Below, piece by piece: positions 1 through 5,538 of a stretch of 5,538 bases of DNA. This DNA comes from JAAXTT01 sp964530215 (GTDB lineage: Bacteria > Bacillota > Desulfotomaculia > Desulfotomaculales > Desulfocucumaceae). The position numbers and the translations under genes are program-made. Within the stretch, counting starts at the first letter, position 1, and each line of letters begins with the position of its first letter. The notes below the pieces were generated by a model that saw only the letters and a program-made list of their open reading frames with translations, was not told where the DNA came from and did not search any database. The DNA is taken from the NCBI GenBank assembly GCA_964530215.1, contig CAZHAJ010000126.1:1-5538 (forward strand), given 5' to 3'.

Positions 1-138
1 GCCTGACTCCATAAGTTCATTAAGGATTTTAATTATAGACGATGCATCCCAAACCTCCGCTATGACATTGGCACAAAGGGGAAAAATTATGCCCAGCTGC
101 TGATCAAATACATTTACATTTTTTATAACAATCCCCAC
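1..138 (-). CDS. Unidentified protein, N-terminal fragment (runs off left edge)
   Basis: An open frame of 46 codons runs from a GTG at 138 to the window edge without a stop, on the same strand as the other genes and 14 nt after the stop of the REC-PAS-kinase gene. An in-frame TGA lies a few codons upstream, with no ATG, GTG or TTG between it and the GTG, so this is the first ordinary start available. The peptide begins MGIVIKNVNVFDQQLGIIFP and ends ILNELMESG. The predicted pattern is strand (GIVIKNV), helix (QQLGIIFPLCA), strand (VIAEVW), helix (IIKILNELME), which would suit an alpha/beta fold such as a degenerate receiver or another Rossmann-like N-terminus. I do not recognise the family. 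There is no acidic pair after the first strand, so it is not a normal receiver start, and it does not look like the start of a CheB esterase domain. Its position suggests it is the next gene of the operon. Confidence 0.5.
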   Translation of the reverse strand, partial: MGIVIKNVNVFDQQLGIIFPLCANVIAEVWDASSIIKILNELMESG

Positions 139-141
139 CTT
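135..141 (-). promoter_or_regulatory. SD-like AAGGTGG overlapping the GTG start of the left-edge gene
   Basis: The minus strand reads AAGGTGG over the assigned GTG (138-136), six of seven bases matching AAGGAGG. As at cheR, the start codon lies inside the SD-like sequence. Two ATGs downstream (119-117 and 113-111) are in another frame and are closed by stops at once or after a few codons, so they do not offer a better start. Confidence 0.35.
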
Positions 142-152
142 GCAGTTAAACT

Positions 153-2063
153 TTATCGTGATTCAATATAGTGACTAATAAACTTTATCTTGAACTTTGT
201 GCCTTCACTGCTACTCTCAACATCAATGGTGGCTCCATGCCTGTCTGCAATGCTATAGCTCAATGCCAATCCCAACCCGGTACCGCTATCTTTAGTTGTA
301 AAAAAAGGCGTCCCCAGCTTCTCCAACACCCTAGGGTCCATTCCCTCGCCTTGATCCTCTATGGATAACACAACAATATCCCCTTCAGAATAAGTAAAAA
401 TCCCGAGAATTCCGCCTGTCTTCATAGATTCAAGTCCGTTACGCACCAGGTTGAAGAACATTTGGCGAATTTCTTTTTCATCTATAAGTAAATCAGGAAC
501 ATCTTGCAGATCATAGATGACATCCTTGTTGGAATTCAAGGCATCCGCTGTAATTAAGGGAGCCAGCTGATTCAGAAGCTCTTTTAGGTTCCGTCTGATA
601 GGCTCTCTGGGCTTATTTCTTGCCAGTGACAAATATTCGGTAATAATAGAATTGGCCCTATCCAGTTCACCTATCATCAAATCAAAATAATTATCATAAT
701 GATAAAATTCCGCCTTTTCCCTTAAAACCTGCAGAAATCCTCGGATGGTGGTCATTGGGTTACGAATTTCATGGGCTATGGTAGCGGACATCTGTCCCAC
801 TAAGCTTAACCTGTCTAAGCGATTTATCTCACTTTGCAGCCTTTTATATTCAGTAACATCTCTCATTATAGCTGAAAAACCATTTATAATGCCCTGTCTA
901 TTCTTTATAGGGGAAATGGTTAGGGAAATATCTACGGTACTTCCGTCTTTTCTGGTGGCCACAGTGTCAAAGCATTTAAAACCGTCACCCATTGCCACAG
1001 ACTTGCAGACATTTTCTATATCATCATTTTTATCCGGTGAAAGCAAAATATCAATTTTCTTTCCTATTATCTCTTCGGGTTCATAACCAAAAATGCCTTT
1101 TGCCCCCTGGTTCCAGCTCTTTATATATCCACATAAAGATGCACTGAATATTCCGTCATCGGTGGACTCCACAATAGATACCAGTTGACAGGCTTTTTCC
1201 TGAGCCCTCTTGCTGGAGGTAATATCCTTTAGCATACCGATTAAATAAAGCAGTACTCCATTCTCATCCCTGGCTAAGGATAAGTATAATCTTCCCCAGA
1301 TAATTTTCCCCTCTTTATTAATGAATTTTTTTTCCAGTTGATAATTACTGCTCTCCCCCATAAGTAATTTTTGCAAAGTTGTTTCTATATCATTATCGCC
1401 TTGGGGATATAAAAAATCAGAATATGTCCTCCACTTCAGCTCTTCTTGAGAGTAACCAAAAATATTTTGCATAGCAGGATTGCATTCTATAATCCTTCCC
1501 CGGCAGTCCAGTAAGCTTACTCCTAACATATGCTGCACAAAGAATGTCTTAAATCTGTTTTCACTTTCCCTGAGATCTTTTTCTGTTTTTCTGTGTCTTT
1601 GAATCTCTTTTACTAGTTTTTCATTAACGGATAATAATTCCTTAGTTTTCTCTTGAACCATAAGTTCCAGCTTTTCACGGTTATTGTACAGCTGGACGAA
1701 CCCTTTTATCTTATATTTTAAGGCTTCGGAATTTATGGGTTTGAAAATAAAATCAAAAGCCCCAAGGGAATACCCGTGTAATACCTGTTCATTTGCCTGA
1801 TGGATAGCGGTAACAAAAATTATCGGTATTCCTTTAGATTTATCCCTGCTGTGTATCAATTTGGCTGTATCATAACCATTAAGCCCCGGCATCTGCACAT
1901 CAAGGAGAATTACCGCAAAATCCTCTTTCAAAACCCATTTTAGGGCTTCCTCACCGGATCCGGCACATATAAGTTCATATTCGGGACAATCTAAAATACT
2001 CCTAAGATATATTAAATTTTCCGGACGATCGTCCACCATAAGGATTTTAACCTTTTTTTCCAT
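153..2063 (-). CDS. Receiver-PAS-PAS sensor histidine kinase (soluble)
   Basis: This 636-residue protein has no signal peptide or membrane segment and should act in the cytoplasm. Domains in order: receiver, about 5-122, with acidic pair D11/D12, phosphoacceptor D55 (ILLDVQMPG), T85 and K108 (FKP); a charged coiled coil, about 128-170; PAS1 with PAC, about 168-285; PAS2 with PAC, about 291-408; HisKA with H431 in AHEIRNP; HATPase with N538/N542, G1 box DQGEGM (D570), then PFFTTK and the GTGLGLA lid/G2 box (594-600). All residues for autophosphorylation and receiver phosphorylation are present. The ExxN after the histidine (E432, N435) fits a kinase that can also dephosphorylate its partner. 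The kinase core resembles sporulation/KinA-type PAS kinases of Firmicutes. The receiver at the N-terminus suggests that phosphorylation by another kinase, possibly the upstream hybrid kinase, controls it. Its direct output partner is not in the window. The ATG start has a good SD 5 nt upstream, inside the end of cheR. Confidence 0.97.
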   Translation of the reverse strand: MEKKVKILMVDDRPENLIYLRSILDCPEYELICAGSGEEALKWVLKEDFAVILLDVQMPGLNGYDTAKLIHSRDKSKGIPIIFVTAIHQANEQVLHGYSLGAFDFIFKPINSEALKYKIKGFVQLYNNREKLELMVQEKTKELLSVNEKLVKEIQRHRKTEKDLRESENRFKTFFVQHMLGVSLLDCRGRIIECNPAMQNIFGYSQEELKWRTYSDFLYPQGDNDIETTLQKLLMGESSNYQLEKKFINKEGKIIWGRLYLSLARDENGVLLYLIGMLKDITSSKRAQEKACQLVSIVESTDDGIFSASLCGYIKSWNQGAKGIFGYEPEEIIGKKIDILLSPDKNDDIENVCKSVAMGDGFKCFDTVATRKDGSTVDISLTISPIKNRQGIINGFSAIMRDVTEYKRLQSEINRLDRLSLVGQMSATIAHEIRNPMTTIRGFLQVLREKAEFYHYDNYFDLMIGELDRANSIITEYLSLARNKPREPIRRNLKELLNQLAPLITADALNSNKDVIYDLQDVPDLLIDEKEIRQMFFNLVRNGLESMKTGGILGIFTYSEGDIVVLSIEDQGEGMDPRVLEKLGTPFFTTKDSGTGLGLALSYSIADRHGATIDVESSSEGTKFKIKFISHYIESR

Positions 2064-2065
2064 CT

Positions 2066-2923
2066 CTACTCCTGCCTTTGATATAACTTATCCGCTCTAT
2101 CCAACTCTCTGTAAAAATGCGAATAACTGTTAAACCTAATGGTCTCTTTTTTACCCAGAGCTAAAATTCCCGAGGGTTTTAAACTCTCGAAAAGCAGTCG
2201 ATGAACCTTATCCTGAAGTTTTTCATTGAAATAGATCATCACATTGCGGCAGATTATTACATCAAATTCATTGAAGGAGCTGTCTGTTACAAGATTATGC
2301 TGGGAAAAGACAATATTTTTCCTAAGGAAATCATGCAGCTTGGCAGTATCGGAAGATACGTCATAATACTCTGAAAAAGCCCGTTTTCCACCGGATTTCT
2401 GGTAGTTTGCCGTATATAATTTCATTTTTTTTAAGTCATATGCACCTGTTTTTGCTTTGATGAGCACGTTTTCGTTTATATCAGTGGCATACAAGATGGT
2501 TTTTTCGTAAAGTCCTTCTTCGCACAGCAAAATGGCCATAGAGTATACCTCTTCACCAGATGCACACCCTGCATGCCAAATACGGATGCCGGGTAAATCC
2601 CTTAGAATTGGTATTACCCTGCTTCTAAAAGCATTATAAAAACCGGGATCCCTGAACATTTCCGTAACGGATATAGAAAAGTCGTCCAGCAGTTTTTTCA
2701 TAATACTGGGATTATGCAAAACGATGCCCTGAAACTTAGAAATACCCACCACTTTTTCTTTGGACATTCTATTAAGTACCCGCCTTCTTATTGTGGCCAG
2801 CGCATAATCCCTGAAGTCATAACCATAATGGCGGTATATACCTTCCAGCAGTAGTTGAATTTCTATAATTTGCAGGTTGTCTATAGATTTTTCTCCGGCA
2901 GCGGGAAAATTTATATTTATCAC
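2066..2923 (-). CDS. cheR: CheR-type SAM-dependent protein-glutamate methyltransferase
   Basis: CheR enzymes transfer a methyl group from S-adenosylmethionine to glutamate side chains, classically on chemoreceptors. This 285-residue protein shows the whole fold. The N-terminal helical domain, about 18-85, has the basic helix ATIRRRVLNRM. The substrate-side motif SVTEMFRD (85-92) contains R91, matching the essential arginine of the family. The SAM site is GCASGEEVYS (119-128), then ATDIN (146-150). The CRNVMIYFN strand (225-233) closes the active site. The C-terminal motif reads LALGKKE where classical chemotaxis enzymes have a GHSE-like sequence. From memory, this variant and the IYRHYGYDFRDYA start recall the CheRs encoded beside hybrid kinases rather than those in flagellar chemotaxis operons. 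No TPR extension is present. The GTG start at 2923 directly follows the kinase stop codon (2924-2926), so expression is probably coupled. No CheB, CheA, CheW or chemoreceptor is seen nearby, so the substrate is unknown. Confidence 0.95.
   Translation of the reverse strand: MININFPAAGEKSIDNLQIIEIQLLLEGIYRHYGYDFRDYALATIRRRVLNRMSKEKVVGISKFQGIVLHNPSIMKKLLDDFSISVTEMFRDPGFYNAFRSRVIPILRDLPGIRIWHAGCASGEEVYSMAILLCEEGLYEKTILYATDINENVLIKAKTGAYDLKKMKLYTANYQKSGGKRAFSEYYDVSSDTAKLHDFLRKNIVFSQHNLVTDSSFNEFDVIICRNVMIYFNEKLQDKVHRLLFESLKPSGILALGKKETIRFNSYSHFYRELDRADKLYQRQE
2069..2073 (-). promoter_or_regulatory. Ribosome binding site of the REC-PAS-PAS kinase gene
   Basis: AGGAG on the minus strand lies 5 nt before the ATG at 2063 and occupies the last codons of cheR. 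Since the cheR stop and this ATG are separated by only 2 nt, ribosomes finishing cheR could re-initiate here, so translational coupling is likely. The site supports the ATG at 2063 as the true start. Confidence 0.8.
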
Positions 2924-2925
2924 CT
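2919..2925 (-). promoter_or_regulatory. SD-like AGGTGAT overlapping the cheR GTG start
   Basis: The minus strand reads AGGTGAT across the kinase stop codon and the assigned cheR GTG. This matches seven consecutive bases of the complement of the 16S rRNA 3' end. The GTG lies inside the match rather than 5-9 nt after it, so the exact start codon of cheR is uncertain. No ATG occurs in frame nearby; an in-frame ATA at 2914-2912 would have the usual spacing. Confidence 0.4.
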
Positions 2926-5538
2926 ACCTATACAACCAAACTCGCATTAGAGACATTAATTGATTAATATCCAAGGGTTTAGATATATAATCAGATGCCC
3001 CAGCCTCCAGACACTTCTCCCGATCGCCCTTCATAGCTTTGGCTGTCAAGGCTATAATGGGCATATCGGTATATTGGGGATCCTTTCTTATATTCCTCAT
3101 GGCGTCATAGCCGTCCATTTCCGGCATCATTATATCCATCAATACTAAATCAATATCTTTCTCCTCATTTAGTAATTCCAAAGCCTGACGTCCATTTTCC
3201 GCAAATAAAACCTCTATTCCTTGATTTTCCATGGCGGAGGTAATGGCAAACACATTCCTCATATCGTCGTCCACCACCAAAATTTTATTTCCCGCCAAGG
3301 CAAAACCTTCTACCGAATCATTAGAAGCAGCTACTCCGCATGTCATATCGGAATCTGAATATGTTTTATTAATTTCAGAATCATAATCCAAGCTAGCCGC
3401 TACGTTTATTTCGGTATCTAATAAACATTCCAAATTTTCCGGAGTTTTTATAGGTAGATATAAAGTAAAAGTACTGCCCTCACCTATCCTGCTCTCTAAA
3501 TAGATAAATCCCCCCAGCAAACCTGCCAGCTCTTTGCTGATGGATAAACCCAGCCCTGTTCCGCCGTACTTCCTGCTGGAGGTGCCGTCTGCCTGCTGAA
3601 AGGCCTCAAAAATTATATCCTTGTCCTCCTCATGAATACCGATTCCCGTATCGGTCACCGAGAAAGATATCATGGGTTTCTTAGCAGCAGTCCTTAATGA
3701 ATCCGGTATTTCCCGGGGCTCCACCATGCGTATGTCAAGACTTACACCACCTGAGTCAGTAAATTTAAAGGCATTTGATAACAAATTTCTTAAAATCTGA
3801 TTTAATCTGTTTTTATCTGAACAAAACTTATCAGATATACCATCCTCCACGTTTATATTAAATTCAACATTCTTTATATGTGCCACCGGCTTGAACTGCT
3901 GCTCCATAGACTTGCTAATCTCTGATAGTGTTATATCTTCAGGATTTATCTGCATCTTGCCGGACTCGATCTTTGCCAGATCCAAAACATCGTTGATGAT
4001 ATTCAAAAGATCTTTACCAGATGACAAAATCGTCTGGGCATATTCCACCTGTGATGAAGTCAAATTACCATCTTTATTTTCCATAAGAAGCTGGGCCAGG
4101 ATAAGGAGACTGTTCAGCGGTGAGCGCAGTTCATGAGACATATTGGAAAGAAACTCAGATTTATATTGTGAGCTCAGCACCAGCTGACGAGCCTTTTCCT
4201 CCAAGACTTCTTTTATCTGTTCCAACTCTTCGGTCTTTAATTCTGCTCTCTTGTACTGCTCTTCAAGCTTTTCATTAAAGGTTCTCAGCTCTTCCGACTG
4301 CATTCTCAACTCCTCTGACTGGGATTGCAGCTCTTCTGTCATGGCTTGACTTTCCTTAAGTAGTGTCTTGGTCTCTTTGTATTTTAATACTCTGTTTATT
4401 GCAATTCCGATGTTGTATCTGCTTTCATCCAAAAGCTCCCTTTGGATATCGGTAAATTGTTTTAAGGACGCCAGTTCAATAACTGCCAATACTTGACCCT
4501 CAAACTCCACGGGAACTATGATAAGTGACCTTGCAGGTGATGCTCCCAAACCGGAAGAAATATTAATATAGTTTTCCGGAATGCTTTCTATATCTATTAT
4601 CCTGTTTTCCAAAGCACATTGGCCCACCAGACCTTCTCCCAATACAATATCGGATTTGCTTTCTAACCCCTCTTTAAAAGCATAAAAAGCCATCCGAGTC
4701 AAATACTTTTTATCTTCACGATCCTCAATGAAGTAAAAAACTCCATAGCCAGCATCAACCATGGGTGTAAGCTTTGTAATCACCAGGTCAGCCAATCTCT
4801 TAATATCTTGCAATCCCTGAAATGAAGCAATCAATTCCAAAACGCCGGCTTTCAACCAGTGCTGTTCCTGAAGGGCATGCTCCCTCTCCTTCAAACTGAC
4901 AACCATTTTATTAAAAGCCTTTGACAATACCGAGATTTCATTTTGCACATTGATATCAGGCATATCGGCGGTGAGATCTCCTCCAGCAACTTTAGCTGCT
5001 CCCTCAACCAACAGCTGCACCGGCCTGATGATACCGCGCAGCAACAAATAGCCTATTAAAATACAAATTGCAATTCCCACAACTCCCACTAAAACGGTAA
5101 TATTTCTTACATTGTTTCCTTTGCTTACTACCTCTGTCAGTTGATTGTCCACTATATTTTTTTGAGTTTGAACGTAGTCATTTATTGTTGCCTGCAGCTC
5201 TGTCCTTAAATCAGAATATCTGCCATTATAAATTTCCAAAGATTCAGCAGGAGGGCTGTTCAGCATTACTTCCTCCAACACTACCAGTTCAATATTCATC
5301 CGGTTTATATTATCAATTATTTCCTTGTTGTTAGGATCAAGTACTGTCATGGCCTTTATAGAACGGTCTATATTGTCCACATAAACATTGTAGGTATCAA
5401 TATCAACTTCACTGTTTGGATTTAATATCAGTCCCCTTACTGAATATGCCAAAACCAAATCCTGAACCTGAATATCCTTTGCTATCGATCTTTTTTCAAT
5501 ATTATCCTTCACATCATCCACGGTACTGTTTAAAATAT
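2924..5538 (-). CDS. Membrane hybrid histidine kinase: sensor-TM-HAMP-GAF-HisKA-HATPase-REC (N-terminus missing)
   Basis: The frame stays open to the right edge; numbering here starts at the GTG at 5521, which is probably internal. It has no SD, and only one membrane span is visible where this layout needs two. Order: helical extracytoplasmic region, 1-138, probably a four-helix-bundle sensor; TM, about 140-161; HAMP, about 161-215 (IIRPVQLLVEGAAKVAGGDL); GAF, about 225-380 (GEGLVGQCALENR); coiled coil, about 382-450, with three heptad repeats; HisKA with H463 in SHELRSPLNS; HATPase with N579/N583, G1 box DTGIGI (624-629), FEAFQQ, and G2 box GGTGLGLS (653-660); a loose acidic linker, 692-744; receiver, 746-865, with D751/D752, phosphoacceptor D796, T826 and K848. 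It should sense an external signal through the membrane plus a cytoplasmic one through GAF, autophosphorylate at H463 and pass phosphate to D796. No Hpt domain follows. S467 replaces the Thr/Asn often found four residues after the histidine. Ligands are unknown. Confidence 0.97.
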   Translation of the reverse strand, partial: ILNSTVDDVKDNIEKRSIAKDIQVQDLVLAYSVRGLILNPNSEVDIDTYNVYVDNIDRSIKAMTVLDPNNKEIIDNINRMNIELVVLEEVMLNSPPAESLEIYNGRYSDLRTELQATINDYVQTQKNIVDNQLTEVVSKGNNVRNITVLVGVVGIAICILIGYLLLRGIIRPVQLLVEGAAKVAGGDLTADMPDINVQNEISVLSKAFNKMVVSLKEREHALQEQHWLKAGVLELIASFQGLQDIKRLADLVITKLTPMVDAGYGVFYFIEDREDKKYLTRMAFYAFKEGLESKSDIVLGEGLVGQCALENRIIDIESIPENYINISSGLGASPARSLIIVPVEFEGQVLAVIELASLKQFTDIQRELLDESRYNIGIAINRVLKYKETKTLLKESQAMTEELQSQSEELRMQSEELRTFNEKLEEQYKRAELKTEELEQIKEVLEEKARQLVLSSQYKSEFLSNMSHELRSPLNSLLILAQLLMENKDGNLTSSQVEYAQTILSSGKDLLNIINDVLDLAKIESGKMQINPEDITLSEISKSMEQQFKPVAHIKNVEFNINVEDGISDKFCSDKNRLNQILRNLLSNAFKFTDSGGVSLDIRMVEPREIPDSLRTAAKKPMISFSVTDTGIGIHEEDKDIIFEAFQQADGTSSRKYGGTGLGLSISKELAGLLGGFIYLESRIGEGSTFTLYLPIKTPENLECLLDTEINVAASLDYDSEINKTYSDSDMTCGVAASNDSVEGFALAGNKILVVDDDMRNVFAITSAMENQGIEVLFAENGRQALELLNEEKDIDLVLMDIMMPEMDGYDAMRNIRKDPQYTDMPIIALTAKAMKGDREKCLEAGASDYISKPLDINQLMSLMRVWLYR
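4280..4342 (-). repeat. Three 21-nt tandem repeats encoding EE-containing heptads in the kinase coiled coil
   Basis: Residues 394-414 of the hybrid kinase are three seven-residue units, MTEELQS, QSEELRM and QSEELRT. The DNA units differ at several positions, so this is a diverged in-frame duplication or selection at protein level rather than a fresh repeat. The Glu-Glu pairs fall at 396-397, 403-404 and 410-411, followed by a looser EKLEEQ. They sit in the helix linking the GAF domain to the HisKA domain. Confidence 0.85.

Noticed and set aside
111..119. Two ATGs downstream of an SD-like AAGGTGGGG as starts of the left-edge gene
   Set aside because: The first is followed at once by TAA, and the second meets a stop after eight codons; only the GTG frame stays open.
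1..138. Left-edge gene as the missing CheB methylesterase
   Set aside because: CheB esterase domains start with a strand followed by a glycine-rich GASAGG-type active-site turn; nothing like it occurs in the 46 visible residues. A later domain beyond the edge cannot be excluded.
139..152. Transcription terminator after the second kinase gene
   Set aside because: The 14-nt gap has no inverted repeat or T-run, so the operon probably continues.
745..1086. Plus-strand open frame of 113 codons
   Set aside because: It lies wholly opposite the PAS2/HisKA part of the second kinase, has no SD or recognisable domain, and is explained as an antisense shadow. The same applies to the plus-strand frames at 171-368, 2960-3148 and 3891-4136.
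4616..4618. Cys302 of the hybrid kinase GAF domain as a chromophore or redox site
   Set aside because: It is in the common GEGLVGQCALE motif of generic GAF domains, and the histidine and other residues expected of a bilin-binding pocket are not seen.
5519..5521. GTG as the true start of the hybrid kinase
   Set aside because: No SD precedes it, the frame stays open upstream to the edge (codons for I-L-N-S-T), and the protein would have an extracytoplasmic domain without a first membrane helix. It is treated as an internal codon of a truncated gene.

Overview
The window holds one tightly packed operon on the minus strand, read from right to left. The DNA looks AT-rich, with short Shine-Dalgarno (SD)-like sites and two GTG starts. 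The downstream kinase has a catalytic core resembling the sporulation kinases (KinA type) of endospore-forming Firmicutes. I therefore infer a Firmicute, probably a member of the Clostridia. That assignment rests on sequence style only; there is no rRNA or other taxonomic marker here.

Layout in transcription order: (1) 5538-2924, a membrane-bound hybrid histidine kinase (extracytoplasmic helical sensor, TM, HAMP, GAF, coiled coil, HisKA, HATPase, REC), whose N-terminus lies beyond the right edge; (2) 2923-2066, a CheR-type methyltransferase that starts on the base after the kinase stop codon; (3) 2063-153, a soluble REC-PAS-PAS-histidine kinase starting 2 nt after cheR; (4) 138-1, the first 46 codons of an unidentified protein that runs off the left edge, 14 nt after gene 3. 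No promoter or terminator is visible, so both operon ends lie outside the window. The plus strand carries no convincing gene.

The genes look like one non-motility signalling module. A membrane kinase with its own receiver and a cytoplasmic kinase led by a receiver flank a methyltransferase, with no chemoreceptor, CheA, CheW or CheB in view. The most interesting point is that the hybrid kinase carries, just before its catalytic core, a coiled coil with three Glu-Glu pairs exactly seven residues apart. That is the spacing and chemistry of methylation sites on chemoreceptors. It suggests, without proving, that CheR could tune a kinase directly rather than a chemoreceptor. A phosphorelay linking the two kinases is also plausible, but no Hpt domain is present in the window.
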